From DATCJA01 sp963814955 (GTDB taxonomy: Bacteria; Acidobacteriota; Vicinamibacteria; Vicinamibacterales; UBA2999), in assembly GCA_963814955.1 (NCBI GenBank), contig CAWFEX010000015.1:372001-436000 (forward strand): DNA of 64,000 bases. Reading direction: 5' to 3'. How positions within the stretch are numbered: position 1 is the first letter of the stretch; every line of letters starts with the position of its first letter. The notes under the pieces were generated by a model, which saw only the letters and a list, made by a program, of their open reading frames with translations, searched no databases and had not been told where the DNA came from. Both the position numbers and the translations under genes were made by a program. Shown here piece after piece: positions 7,605-16,953 of this stretch.

Positions 7605-8597
7605 TTACCGGCTCTGGCTCGTCTTGGTCGCAGGCTCGCTGAGGCTGCGGTAGACAGCGTCCATGAACATGTCTGTCGTCCAGAATCCGGTGCTGTCGCC
7701 GTACCGCCCGTCGTAGTCGTCCAGGATCCGGGCAGCTTTGATCTGCTGCAGCGACATCCCCTTTCGAATGGCATCCCCGAATCGATCCCTGATGATCGTT
7801 ATCATGTCGCGGTACTCGACGACGTCGGCTTCGTCGGCGAGACGGCCGTGTCCCGGAATGACGTACGTGCCGCCCTCCTGTTTTTCCGCCGGCACTGTCA
7901 GCTCGATGATGCGGTTCAATGCATCGATGACGCCCTGAACGCTCCCTCCCTGGGGAGTCCGCACGATTGGGAAGGTCGTGTTGATGTAGATATCGCCGGC
8001 GACAATAACATCCGACTTCCGGAAAAAGACGATGACGTCACCATCGGTATGGGCGGCGCGCTGGTGGAGAATCTGAACCGCCTCGCCGTTGAAAAACAGA
8101 TCTTTGCGCGCGGTCGGGAACGCGCTCGTCGGCATCGCAATGAACGGCAGTGACGGCTGCAGCTCGCCCATGCGGATCTGGGCGTTCTCGTGGGCGACGA
8201 CGTTCGCCTGGTTCGCCGCGTCCGGGCCGACCTGCGCGGCAAAATTGCCGGCGACGATGGACTGGCCAGCCGCGACCACTTTCGCGTTGCCTCCGGTATG
8301 GTCTGGATGGAAATGCGTATTGACGATGTAGCGGATTGGTTTGTCGCCGGCGAGCTTCTTCACCTCCGCCAGAAACTTGTCGGCAAGCGGCGCAACCATC
8401 GTATCCACCACGAGTACGCCGTCGTTTCCAACGGAGACCGCGGCGTTGAACGGACCCGCGACGAGCATCCAGACGTTGCCCTGAACGTGAAGCGAGTGGA
8501 CCTCGAGGCTGCTGAAGTCGGGCGCCGTGTCTTGAGCCTCGAGTGCGGGAGTCATCATTCCTGCGACAAGGGCGCCGGCCATGAACAAGCGTTTCAT
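7605..8597 (-). CDS. Secreted metallo-beta-lactamase-fold hydrolase
   Basis: A 330-residue protein with a signal peptide (MKRLFMAGALVAGMMTPALEAQ). The zinc motif HFHPDHTGGN (HxHxDH) is intact, as are a later DxxxxT-type segment (VIVAGDIYINT) and a late histidine in VIPGHGRLADE, so a binuclear metal site can be expected. Members of this broad family include lactonases, arylsulfatase-like and quinoprotein-relay SoxH-type enzymes; the sequence does not allow a choice. It sits in an apparent operon between two secreted proteins of one family, 1 base from the downstream start and 13 bases from the upstream stop. Confidence 0.85.
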   Translation of the reverse strand: MKRLFMAGALVAGMMTPALEAQDTAPDFSSLEVHSLHVQGNVWMLVAGPFNAAVSVGNDGVLVVDTMVAPLADKFLAEVKKLAGDKPIRYIVNTHFHPDHTGGNAKVVAAGQSIVAGNFAAQVGPDAANQANVVAHENAQIRMGELQPSLPFIAMPTSAFPTARKDLFFNGEAVQILHQRAAHTDGDVIVFFRKSDVIVAGDIYINTTFPIVRTPQGGSVQGVIDALNRIIELTVPAEKQEGGTYVIPGHGRLADEADVVEYRDMITIIRDRFGDAIRKGMSLQQIKAARILDDYDGRYGDSTGFWTTDMFMDAVYRSLSEPATKTSQSR

Positions 8598-8610
8598 GAT
8601 GCGGCGTGTC

Positions 8611-9474
8611 CTAACGCGCGGAGGCGGGCCCTGCGGCCCGTCTCGCGAACTCGGGTAACGCGGTCTCGGCGCCGCCTTTCACGCCTTCGACGGCGACATG
8701 GTGTTTCCTGGCGTACTCGTCTGACCCCTGGTTCGTTCCAGGGAGATGATGCGGAACCACGCCCGCGTCGCGGATCACTTCGTCGACCGATTCGCACGGA
8801 TACGGCTGCACTTCTCCGTTCAACTGCAATCGGAAACCATTCGTCTTGACGAGCGGCTCGGTCAGGTAGATCGGATCGGAAATCATGTACACATGCGTCA
8901 GGACGTCGCCGTGGCGGATGAACCGCTCCTCCATCGTGGCGCGATCGCTCAACGCCAATCCGTTGCGGCGCATCCAGCCGGCCTTCAGATGGGTCGTGCG
9001 CACGACGAGGACGGGACCGTCCCATCGTCCGGTGGAGAATCCCTGCCATGTGTGCGGGGCGTACTCGGGTGGATGGGGGCGACCATCCATCCAGATCGTC
9101 CGCTTCTGCTCCATCCACTGAATCTGTGTATTGATCGTGACGAGCCGCTGGGTCGCGTCATCGAAGTCGAACGAGATGCGGAGGTTTCCGACGCCCCGAA
9201 ATCCATAGGTCGACGGATGCGGCTTGCACTGATGTTCCGGCAGTGTCAGCAGCGACGCATCCCAGGCGTCGGCGCGCTGGCGCGCGGCGTCGTTGATGGG
9301 GAGCCCGGCGTAGTCGCCAATCTCAGGGCCGGGGACGCGCTCGGGCTGATCTTCATGGAAGATCGGCGCCCAAACGCCGTTCAAATCAATCTGGGCGAAT
9401 ACGGGCTGCGGTAGTCCCGCGATCACCCAGATCGCGGCGATACCGACAATTCGGCGCGCGGATTTCAAGGCCAT
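8611..9474 (-). CDS. Secreted protein of the same PYxC family
   Basis: A 287-residue exported protein. ATG at 9474 gives a good signal peptide (MALKSARRIVGIAAIWVIAG); an upstream ATG at 9522 would add 16 residues. Mature sequence begins AQIDLNGVWAPIFHEDQPER. The C-terminal half has GWMRRNGLALSDRATMEERF, ISDPIYLTEP and ends its domain with QPYPCES, matching the paralogues at 6821-7603 and 18432-19487. It is followed 13 bases later by the MBL-fold gene on the same strand. Function unknown; I infer a periplasmic or surface role. Confidence 0.75.
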   Translation of the reverse strand: MALKSARRIVGIAAIWVIAGLPQPVFAQIDLNGVWAPIFHEDQPERVPGPEIGDYAGLPINDAARQRADAWDASLLTLPEHQCKPHPSTYGFRGVGNLRISFDFDDATQRLVTINTQIQWMEQKRTIWMDGRPHPPEYAPHTWQGFSTGRWDGPVLVVRTTHLKAGWMRRNGLALSDRATMEERFIRHGDVLTHVYMISDPIYLTEPLVKTNGFRLQLNGEVQPYPCESVDEVIRDAGVVPHHLPGTNQGSDEYARKHHVAVEGVKGGAETALPEFARRAAGPASAR

Positions 9475-9538
9475 GAGCTGGACACCTCGACGGACAAGGC
9501 CGCGACTGCGTCCGAAATACATGTATCCGATATCCGTG

Positions 9539-10843
9539 TCAAGGCACGCCGCCGGCTTCGCCTCGATGAGAAGCGGCTACGGGATGTGGCATCACACCTA
9601 CTTTGCGAGGCGCTGTTTCGCGCAGGAAGCCGGCGACGAAGATGCCAACCACCACGCCGGACATCGCCACCCAGAGGATGTTCTCGATGCCGTAGCTCTG
9701 CGCGACCGCGCCCGCGATGATTGGCGCCACGCCCCCGCCGAAGATCTCGCCCGCGCCGACGACCATACCGATGGCCGTCGAGATCAACCCCGGCGGCGCC
9801 GATTCCGTCGATATCGGTCCGGTGATGAGCGCGATATTGCCGAGACAGCAGAAACTCACTACGAACAACAATGCGAAGAGCACCGGGGGATTCGCACCCG
9901 TGTTCTTCAACAGGTATACGAAGACAGCGGCACCCACGAACCCGGCGACGGCCATCACACGCCGACCGAGCAGATCGGATAGTCCAGGAACGGCAAACTG
10001 GCCGACGAACCCGCCGAAGCCGAGCCCGGACATCACGAAACCCATCTGCGTTGGACTCAGCTTTAGATAGTCCAGCAGATAGTTCGGGACCATTGCTCCG
10101 AGGACGAACACGCACGTCATCGCGCAGAGCAGCCCACACATCGAGAGCACGATGTTGCGGCTCTTGAAGACGTCGAGCCACTTCCCGCCCGTCGCCACTG
10201 CGCCGACGATTCGCCCTCCCTGTGTGTCTCCGGGCTCACGCAACACGAGGTACAGCAGGCTGCCAACGACCAGGCCGGGAATCGCGACGATGCCGAGGAT
10301 CCAGCGCCACGATGGCACGACCTGAAGCAACTGAGTCGCGATGATGGGGCCGAGCGCCAGGCCGAACAGCGCGAATCCGCACTGCTGGAGACCCTGGAGA
10401 AAACCGCGCCGGCTCGGGTGCGATGCAGCCGCGGTCGCGGTAAAGCTCGTTGGACAGTACGACCCCTCCATGACGCCCATGACGAGCCGTATGGCAAACA
10501 GGCTGGCGAATCCTGTGGCCAGGCCTGACACACCGGAAAGCAGCGAAAACAACACGATCGCGGGAATCAGAACCTTACGGTGGCCAATGGCATCGGAGAG
10601 CCTTCCGCTGAAGATGGCAAACACCCCCCAGGCCATTCCAAGGATCCCGATGATGTTGCCCTGGTCCTGCAGGTCGAGGCCCAGGTCGCCGAGCATGAAC
10701 GGGAAAAGCGGCGCAATGATCCAGCGGTCGAGCCCTACGAGTCCGAAGCCAAGCCCGAGCAGGACCACGGCCTTCCATTCGTATGAGGTGTCCCAGCGAG
10801 GTTGCGATGCCATATCGGACGAAAGGGTGTCCAGTTTCGCCAC
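9539..10843 (-). CDS. MFS transporter
   Basis: A 434-residue major facilitator superfamily carrier with about twelve hydrophobic segments. The first helix region contains GLGFGLVGLDRWIIAPLFPF, and the loop between helices 2 and 3 carries a motif-A-like GRLSDAIGHRKVL. The overall look is of the anion:cation symporter or sugar-acid branch, that is, uptake or efflux of a small organic anion. It lies on the same strand as the secreted proteins and the E1/E2 genes. Substrate unknown. The adjacent AraC-type remnant may once have been its regulator or that of the cupin/HpaB genes. Confidence 0.85.
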   Translation of the reverse strand: MAKLDTLSSDMASQPRWDTSYEWKAVVLLGLGFGLVGLDRWIIAPLFPFMLGDLGLDLQDQGNIIGILGMAWGVFAIFSGRLSDAIGHRKVLIPAIVLFSLLSGVSGLATGFASLFAIRLVMGVMEGSYCPTSFTATAAASHPSRRGFLQGLQQCGFALFGLALGPIIATQLLQVVPSWRWILGIVAIPGLVVGSLLYLVLREPGDTQGGRIVGAVATGGKWLDVFKSRNIVLSMCGLLCAMTCVFVLGAMVPNYLLDYLKLSPTQMGFVMSGLGFGGFVGQFAVPGLSDLLGRRVMAVAGFVGAAVFVYLLKNTGANPPVLFALLFVVSFCCLGNIALITGPISTESAPPGLISTAIGMVVGAGEIFGGGVAPIIAGAVAQSYGIENILWVAMSGVVVGIFVAGFLRETAPRKVGVMPHPVAASHRGEAGGVP

Positions 10844-10965
10844 TGAGCGTCCTACAGAAACGCAACAGAAGTGAACAGAATCCTGCTACCTGGGGCGGTC
10901 AAGATCGAGCGATCCATGTCGGGTTTCTGCAAGACGAACCCGCGAGTCCTCTGGTACGACTGTGC

Positions 10966-11110
10966 TTACCGGCTCCGGCGGTAGACGGCCGGCGACACGC
11001 CCCGTGTGCCGAATCATCCAATGGGAGAGATGGCTCTGCGACGAAAAGCCGACCGACAAGACAGCCCCTTTTCGCGGCGGGCGCCTTCGATTTTCCGCGT
11101 GACCTCGGTC
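10966..11110 (-). pseudogene. Remnant of an AraC-family regulator (C-terminal HTH end)
   Basis: The gap 10844-11252 has no intact gene, but on the minus strand about 11065-11008 reads VLSVGFSSQSHLSHWMIRHTG, the second helix-turn-helix of AraC-type regulators. Moving one base in frame after ACGGGG gives GVSPAVYRRSR and TAA at 10968-10966, the classical AraC C-terminus. Just upstream, EVTRKIEGARREKG resembles the preceding linker but is out of frame and shortened. No N-terminal domain was found. This is a fragment with at least two disruptions. Confidence 0.7.
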
Positions 11111-11252
11111 GGGTGCGTGAGATGGTAGATGATGAACGGGCCAATGTTGGGGGGCGATCCCGGACTCCTTCGACGGCTTCAGGTGCCGGCGGTTCCTTAT
11201 ACGCCCCCACCGGAATCGGGGTCAATACGCCGCGCACAAGAGGTGTGAGTTC

Positions 11253-12116
11253 GTGCATCACTTCGGGCACTTCGACGGGGCCGCGCTTGCGCATCATCCC
11301 GCGTACGACGGGCACAGCGATGGCTACCGTCATGCGTCGCTGGTCGACCACGCGACCCACTCGGTCCATACGGGCCTGAGCATTGACGAGCTCGCGCCGG
11401 GTGGAGCGTTGGTGCCGCACGTCCACTCGTACGAAGAAAGTTTTTACGTGCTCGAGGGAGAGGCGATCCTGCGCGTGGCCGATCGCACCTATCGCGTACG
11501 GCCTGGCGACTTCGGAGCGCTCAAGGTGGGGACGGTGCATGCGTGGCGAGCGGCCGGCAGCACGCCCGTGCGATGGCTGCAAATGGCGGCGCCACAGCCC
11601 AAGCCCCCTGGCAGGGAACGCGACACCTTCTTTGTGAAAGATGGTTCGATACCAGCCGATGCGCCACCGCTGGATCTCCATCGTCTCGACGGGGCGCTCC
11701 TTGGCCACTTCGACGTAGGCCAGATTCCGCCTGGCGATGAAGGCCGCATCGTGGCCGGAGGTCTCAAGGGCGTGTTTCTGAAGTGGCTGATCGATGAAAA
11801 ATTCGGGGCCGCACACCATCGCCTCCTGTTCATCGAGTACCTTCCCGGGGTGTCGATCGGCCTCCACGACCACACGTATGAAGAGGCATACTTCATTCTG
11901 AGCGGCTCAGTGGAAGCGACGATGGACGGGACGCGGTATGTGGCACGGGCGGGCGACGTGCTCTGGACAGGCGTCGGCTGCGTCCATTCATTCGCGAACA
12001 CCGGAGGTGAGCCGGTCCGGTGGCTCGAGACATTTTCGCCCCAGCCGCCTTCGGAAAACGTGTTCCGGTTCATGTCGGAGTGGGAGCAACGCGCCAGAGA
12101 GCTGGAGGGATCATGA
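11253..12116 (+). CDS. Double-cupin (bicupin) protein
   Basis: A 287-residue protein from a GTG start with AAGAGGTG upstream. Two cupin barrels are visible. The first has HVHSYEESFYVLEG and then GTVHAW; the second has LHDHTYEEAYFILSG and then GCVHSF. Both keep the full HxH(x4)E plus late H metal set, so two mononuclear metal sites are expected. The fold covers dioxygenases, isomerases and epimerases; ring-cleaving or ureidoglycine-type activity are both possible. Its stop overlaps the start of the HpaB-type gene by 4 bases (ATGA), a strong sign of a joint operon and a joint pathway. Confidence 0.8.
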   Translation: MHHFGHFDGAALAHHPAYDGHSDGYRHASLVDHATHSVHTGLSIDELAPGGALVPHVHSYEESFYVLEGEAILRVADRTYRVRPGDFGALKVGTVHAWRAAGSTPVRWLQMAAPQPKPPGRERDTFFVKDGSIPADAPPLDLHRLDGALLGHFDVGQIPPGDEGRIVAGGLKGVFLKWLIDEKFGAAHHRLLFIEYLPGVSIGLHDHTYEEAYFILSGSVEATMDGTRYVARAGDVLWTGVGCVHSFANTGGEPVRWLETFSPQPPSENVFRFMSEWEQRARELEGS

Positions 12117-13666
12117 CCGCACATCGGACGCGCCCGTTCACCGGCGCCGAATACCTCGAAAGCATCCGCGACGGGCGCGAGATCTGGATCTATGGGGAGC
12201 GGGTCAAGGACGTCACCACCCATCCAGCGTTTCGCAATACCGTCCGGATGATTGCGCGACTGTATGACGCGCTACATGATCCGGGTCGCAAGGACACGCT
12301 CACCATTTCGACCGACACCGGCAACGGCGGTTACACCCACCGCTTCTATCGGGCCCCGCGCGACGCGGCCGAGCTCGTGGGCGCACGCGATGCGATCGCG
12401 GAATGGGCGCGGGTCAGTTATGGATGGATTGGCCGGAGTCCCGACTACAAGGCGGCGTTTCTGGCGACGCTTGGCGCCAATGCGGATTATTACGCGCCGT
12501 ACGACAACAACGCGCGGAACTGGTACAAGAAAGTTCAGGAAGAAGTCTCGTTCGTCAATCACGCCATCGTGAATCCGCCCGTCGATCGCGACCGGCCGCT
12601 CGATGAGGTCAAGGACGTGTACATGCACGTCGAGGAGGAAACGGACGGTGGCCTCATCGTCAGCGGCGCGAAGGTCGTCGCGACCACGTCGACGCTGACA
12701 CACTACAACTTCATCGCCAACAACGGAGCACTGCCGATCAAGACCAAGCCGTTCGCTTTCGTCTGCATCGTTCCCAACGACTCGCCCGGACTGAAGCTGC
12801 TCTGCCGGCCTTCGTACGAAATGACCGCCGCGGTGATGGGTTCACCCTTCGACTACCCGCTGTCCAGCCGCATGGACGAGAACGACTCGATCCTCGTATT
12901 CGACAAGGTCTTCGTGCCGTGGGAGAACGTCTTCGCGTACGGCGACATCGAGAAGGTGAACAACTTCTTCCCGCGCTCCGGGTTCCTGCCGCGTTTCATG
13001 TTCCAGGGGTGCACGCGGCTTGCCGTGAAACTGGACTTTCTGGCGGGACTGCTCCTCAAAGCCGTCGAGGCGACCGGCGCAAAGGACTTCCGCGGCGTCC
13101 AGGCGCAGGTCGGTGAAGTCCTCGCCTGGCGCAACTTGTTCTGGGGTCTCACCGACGCGATGGCGCGGACCACGATTCCGTGGACCGATGGCTACGTGCT
13201 GCCGAATCTCGATTACGGCCTCGCTTATCGCGTGATGGCGAGCATGGCCTACCCGAAGATCAAGGAGATCATCCAGAACACATTGGCAAGCGCGCTCATC
13301 TATCTGCCCTCGAGCGGTCTTGATTTGAAGGTGCCGGAGCTTCGACCGTATCTGGATCAGTTTGTGCGCGGATCCAACGGCTACACCGCCGAGCAGCGCG
13401 TCAAGCTGATGAAGCTGCTGTGGGATGCGATCGGAACCGAGTTCGGCGGCCGCCACGAGCTGTACGAGCGGAATTACTTCGGCAATCACGAGAGCATTCG
13501 CTTCGAGACCCTGATGGTTGCCGACCTTACGGGCGCGTCCGCGCGCTACAAGGGCTTCGCCGAGCAGTGCATGGCGGAGTACGATCTCAACGGCTGGAAG
13601 GCCGCGGATCTCATCAACCCTGATGACGTGAGCGCCGTCATCAACAGACGGCAGACGGTCGTCTGA
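12113..13666 (+). CDS. 4-hydroxyphenylacetate 3-hydroxylase (HpaB) family flavin monooxygenase
   Basis: A 517-residue FADH2-dependent aromatic hydroxylase of the acyl-CoA-dehydrogenase fold. ATG at 12113 follows GGAGGGATC and overlaps the cupin stop. Typical family segments are the N-terminal TGAEYLESIRDGREIWIYGE, the mid-protein FDYPLSSRMDENDSILVFD and VFVPWENVF, and the C-terminal FGGRHELYERNYFGNHE. Enzymes of this family need reduced flavin from a partner reductase; the gene 14 bases downstream encodes a recognisable but broken one. Together with the bicupin this suggests hydroxylation and possible oxidative processing of a phenolic or heteroaromatic compound. The true substrate is unknown: the family also includes pyrrole-2-carboxylate and chlorophenol monooxygenases. 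Confidence 0.88.
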   Translation: MTAHRTRPFTGAEYLESIRDGREIWIYGERVKDVTTHPAFRNTVRMIARLYDALHDPGRKDTLTISTDTGNGGYTHRFYRAPRDAAELVGARDAIAEWARVSYGWIGRSPDYKAAFLATLGANADYYAPYDNNARNWYKKVQEEVSFVNHAIVNPPVDRDRPLDEVKDVYMHVEEETDGGLIVSGAKVVATTSTLTHYNFIANNGALPIKTKPFAFVCIVPNDSPGLKLLCRPSYEMTAAVMGSPFDYPLSSRMDENDSILVFDKVFVPWENVFAYGDIEKVNNFFPRSGFLPRFMFQGCTRLAVKLDFLAGLLLKAVEATGAKDFRGVQAQVGEVLAWRNLFWGLTDAMARTTIPWTDGYVLPNLDYGLAYRVMASMAYPKIKEIIQNTLASALIYLPSSGLDLKVPELRPYLDQFVRGSNGYTAEQRVKLMKLLWDAIGTEFGGRHELYERNYFGNHESIRFETLMVADLTGASARYKGFAEQCMAEYDLNGWKAADLINPDDVSAVINRRQTVV

Positions 13667-13680
13667 TCGGGTAACGCAGC

Positions 13681-14053
13681 GTGTCGATCGATCCCCGCGT
13701 CTTCAGGCAGACAATCGGGCAGTTTGCGATCGGTGTGACGATCATCACCACCGAGATCGCGGGGACTGTTCGCGCCTTGACCGTGAACTCCTTCACCGCG
13801 CTCTCGCTCGACCCGCCGCTCGTGCTGTTTTGCGTCGGCAAGGCGACCAAAACCGGCGTGGTCATTCACGAGGCGCCCGGCTTCGCGGTAAACACCCCGA
13901 CCTTTTCGTTCCTCGAGTGGGACGGGGGGCCTCGGCTCGAGGGATGCGCGGCGGCGGTCGGCTGTGCGATCGAGGACTCTGATCTTTTTCAGCGGTCGTT
14001 ACGCCAGCATCGGGGCAACGTACGAAGCTGAAATTCTGGTATCCGGGTTTTGA
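13681..14053 (+). pseudogene. Degraded HpaC-type flavin reductase
   Basis: From a GTG start the frame encodes a normal N-terminus (FRQTIGQFAIGVTIITTE, then ALTVNSFTALSLDPPLVLFC and GKATKTG). After FAVN about 20-25 residues expected in the family are absent before PRLEGCAAAVGCAIED. The segment that should carry the GDH motif is then missing, and the expected C-terminus (LIFFSGRYASIGATYEAE) is found in another frame at 13979-14053. The frame as it stands ends after 116 residues at 14031. Two internal deletions, one out of frame, make an active reductase unlikely. It was presumably the FADH2 supplier of the HpaB-type protein. Confidence 0.72.
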
Positions 14054-14093
14054 CTATCGATTCCGTGGCATCCAATACTCGGAAGGAGCGGTG

Positions 14094-14495
14094 ATGATGA
14101 AGGGCAGACTCCTCATAGTGTTGACGGTCACGCTGATGGCGGCCGGCCTGACGGCTCGCGCGCATCACTCCTTTGCCGCCACCTATGACGAAAGCAAGAC
14201 GACGAAAATCGAGGGCAGACTGGTGCAGTTCCTGTTCCGCAATCCCCATTCGTTCGTGCACGTGATGGCGCCCGATGAAACCGGCCAGGAGCAGCGGTGG
14301 GCGGTCGAATGGGGCGGCGCCGGCCAGTTGGCCGGGCAAGGGGTGACACGAGAAACCCTGAAGCCGGGTGATGTCGTCGTCATTACAGGCAATCCGGGCC
14401 GGAACGCCGCAGACCACCGCATCCGGATGGTGACGCTGCGACGCACGTCAGACGGGTTCGGATGGGGGACGCAACCAGGACAGACCGTCGACTGA
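14094..14495 (+). CDS. Small secreted DUF6152-type protein
   Basis: A 133-residue protein with a signal peptide (MMKGRLLIVLTVTLMAAGL) followed directly by the family start AHHSFAATYDESK. The body has the usual pattern of FRNPHSFVHVMAPD, a WAVEWGG segment and LKPGDVVVITGNPGR, suggesting a small OB-like beta barrel. AGGAG lies 5 bases before ATG 14094; GTG 14091 and ATG 14097 are alternatives. The family is common in Acidobacteria and Proteobacteria, and its function is not known to me. The same domain forms the N-terminal half of the protein at 18432-19487. Confidence 0.8.
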   Translation: MMKGRLLIVLTVTLMAAGLTARAHHSFAATYDESKTTKIEGRLVQFLFRNPHSFVHVMAPDETGQEQRWAVEWGGAGQLAGQGVTRETLKPGDVVVITGNPGRNAADHRIRMVTLRRTSDGFGWGTQPGQTVD

Positions 14496-14622
14496 CCCCC
14501 GCGCCGACCTCGATGTGTCAGGTCGCGTTCGGCGCTTAGCGCCTTGCCCACCCTGGACTATTTGCCCGTCGGAGGGATGGCGTTGCACGCGGTTCGAGAT
14601 CGCGGCCTGAATCGTCCCTTCC

Positions 14623-15927
14623 TCAGGTCAACGCTTTCAGATTGGCCCGAAGGGTTTCGCCGTCGAGCTCCTTGTCCCAGCGCGACACGACGATCGTCGC
14701 CACGCCGTTGCTGATGACGTTGACGGTTGCGCGGCACATGCTCATGAAGCGATCGACGCCGAGAATGATCGCCATGCCGGCGACAGGAATCGTGGGAATT
14801 ACCATCAGCGTGCCGACTAGCGCAATGAAGGACGCACCCTGGACGCCGCTGGCACCTTTGTGGGTCAGCGCGGCAACCGCAAACAGCGTTACATAGTCGG
14901 CCATCGTCAACGAGACGTTCGTGGCCTGCGCGACGAATACCGCGGCCAGCGCCATGTAGAGACAACTGCCGTCGGGATTGAACACATAACCCGTCGGCGT
15001 GACGAGACCGACCAGGCCTTTCGAACATCCGAGCTTTTCCAGCTTTCTCATCAGCGACGGAAGCACAGGATCGGAGGAGCTCAGCGACAGCACCAGGATG
15101 ATCTCTTCCTTGATGTACTTGAGGAACCTGATGATGCTGAATCCGGCTACGAGTGAAATGCCGCCAAGAACGAGCACCACGAACAGCGCCGAGACGATCC
15201 AGAGCGTCACAATCAATTGCGCCAGAGATCCCAGAGCGCTCAGGCCAAACCGCCCGACGGTGAAGGCCATCGCGCCGAACGCCCCTATCGGCGCCAGACG
15301 CATGAGGATGTTGACGACGGCGAAGACCGTCTGGGTAAGGCCCTCGAGCATGTCGAGCAGCGGTTTGACTTTCTGTCCGAGCGCCGACAGCGCGAATCCG
15401 AACAGCACCGAGACGAACACAACGCTCAGGATGCTTCCGCGCGCGAAAGCCTCGACCACCGACGTCGGGATGATTTGCACCAGGAAGTCGGTGATCGTCT
15501 GCGCCTTGGCCTGACCTGCGTAGCCGGCCACTGCGTCAGCGTCGAGCGTCGCCGGGTCGGCGTTGAACCCCGCGCCGGGCTGAGTGAGGGCACCGGCCAA
15601 CAGCCCGATGAGCAGCGCCAGGCTCGTCGCGACTTCGAAATAGATCAGCGCCTTGCCGCCGACGCGGCCGATCTTCTTCATGCTTTCCATGCCGGCGATA
15701 CCGGCGGCGATGGTGCAGAAGATGACCAGCGGGATCACCATCGTGATCAACCGGATGAAGGCGACACCCAGCGGCTGCATCGCCACGCCGGTTTGCGGAG
15801 ACACGAGCCCGACAACGATGCCAATGGCGACTGCGATGAGCACCTGTCCCCAGAGGCTGCGATAGAACGGCTTCCCGCGGACTTTTACCGCGGCAGTTGC
15901 TGCGTCGACCGTGGCGGTGGCTTCCAT
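14623..15927 (-). CDS. Dicarboxylate/amino acid:cation symporter (DctA/GltP type)
   Basis: A 434-residue inner-membrane carrier of the DAACS family that imports C4-dicarboxylates or acidic amino acids with Na+ or H+. Family hallmarks are the serine-rich hairpin tip LSLSSSDPVLPSLM, KLEKLGCSKGLVGLVTPTGY and the transmembrane-7 motif here written FNPDGSCLY, where most relatives have NMDGT or NLDGT. The start at 15927 is chosen because the N-terminal extension above it overlaps unrelated sequence, although the ribosome-binding site is weak; ATG at about 15951 is possible. It points away from the dehydrogenase gene at 16029, with which it shares a short divergent gap. Confidence 0.88.
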   Translation of the reverse strand: MEATATVDAATAAVKVRGKPFYRSLWGQVLIAVAIGIVVGLVSPQTGVAMQPLGVAFIRLITMVIPLVIFCTIAAGIAGMESMKKIGRVGGKALIYFEVATSLALLIGLLAGALTQPGAGFNADPATLDADAVAGYAGQAKAQTITDFLVQIIPTSVVEAFARGSILSVVFVSVLFGFALSALGQKVKPLLDMLEGLTQTVFAVVNILMRLAPIGAFGAMAFTVGRFGLSALGSLAQLIVTLWIVSALFVVLVLGGISLVAGFSIIRFLKYIKEEIILVLSLSSSDPVLPSLMRKLEKLGCSKGLVGLVTPTGYVFNPDGSCLYMALAAVFVAQATNVSLTMADYVTLFAVAALTHKGASGVQGASFIALVGTLMVIPTIPVAGMAIILGVDRFMSMCRATVNVISNGVATIVVSRWDKELDGETLRANLKALT

Positions 15928-16028
15928 AGCGAGGGAGATACTACACCCGATCATCTCGGGGACAGCGGTCAATGGAGGCTGCAGTCACCTCATGTGATAG
16001 GGTCTCCGCCGAGGAGGAACGCGAGCGT

Positions 16029-16907
16029 ATGGCTAATGTGGGATACATCGGATTGGGCGCGATGGGCAGCCGGATGGCGAACAGGCTGCTCGACAAGGGC
16101 CACACCGTTGTCGGGCACAACCGAACCAAGTCGAAGGCACAGTGGCTCATCGACCGGGGGATGACGTGGGGTGACTCACCGAAGGCCGTCGCGCAGGCGG
16201 CCGACGTGGTGTTCGTGATGGTCACCGACTCCAAGGCGCTCGACGGCGTGTCCGATGGTCCGGAAGGCTTTCTCGCCGGCATTCGCCCCAGCTCGGTGAT
16301 CATCGACATGAGCACCGTGAGCCCCGCGGTGAGCCGCACCGTGGCCGAGAAGGTGCGCAAACTGGGCGGCGACATGGTGGATTCCCCTGTGTCGGGCAGC
16401 CCGGCGACACTGGACGCCGGCAAGCTCACGATGATGGTGGGCGGCAAACGCGAGACCTTCGAACGCATCAAGCCGATTCTGGAGGACATCGGACCCAAAG
16501 CCACTCATGTCGGCGACAACGGCCTCGCGCTCTCGCTCAAGATCGCGCACAACCTCAGCCTCGCCGTGCAGATGCTTGCGTTCAGCGAAGGCGTCCTGCT
16601 GGCCGAAAAAAGCGGTATCCCCCGCGACGTCGCGGTGGACGTGCTCACTCACAGCGTCATCGGATCGCCCATGGTGCAGTACCGCGGCCCCTTCGTGCTC
16701 GAGATGCCGGATGAAGCGTGGTTCAACGTCAACATGATGCAGAAGGACATGCTGCTGGCGCTCGAAATGGGCAGGCGGCTGGACGTACCGCTGCCAACCA
16801 CGGCCGTGACCAACGAGTTCCTGACGGCGGCGCGCGGCATGGGGCTGGCCGAGCACGACTTCGCCATTATGTTCAGAGTGCTGGCACAGATGTCAGGGGT
16901 GTCGTGA
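16029..16907 (+). CDS. NAD(P)-dependent beta-hydroxyacid dehydrogenase (3-hydroxyisobutyrate dehydrogenase family)
   Basis: A 292-residue oxidoreductase with the Rossmann start MANVGYIGLGAMGSRMANRL, the substrate-binding segment SPVSGSPATLDAGKL and the catalytic-lysine region SLKIAHNL. The family oxidises beta-hydroxyacids such as 3-hydroxyisobutyrate, tartronate or 6-phosphogluconate-like acids to semialdehydes. A strong GAGGAGG lies about 11 bases upstream of the ATG. Located 46 bases before the secreted alpha/beta hydrolase on the same strand, so a bicistronic unit is plausible. It could supply a semialdehyde to the GabD-type enzyme at 247-1725, but that link is inference. Confidence 0.85.
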   Translation: MANVGYIGLGAMGSRMANRLLDKGHTVVGHNRTKSKAQWLIDRGMTWGDSPKAVAQAADVVFVMVTDSKALDGVSDGPEGFLAGIRPSSVIIDMSTVSPAVSRTVAEKVRKLGGDMVDSPVSGSPATLDAGKLTMMVGGKRETFERIKPILEDIGPKATHVGDNGLALSLKIAHNLSLAVQMLAFSEGVLLAEKSGIPRDVAVDVLTHSVIGSPMVQYRGPFVLEMPDEAWFNVNMMQKDMLLALEMGRRLDVPLPTTAVTNEFLTAARGMGLAEHDFAIMFRVLAQMSGVS

Positions 16908-16953
16908 GCTGAGAGATCATCCTTTCGCGGCGTTGTCAGAAAAGAGGACGAGG

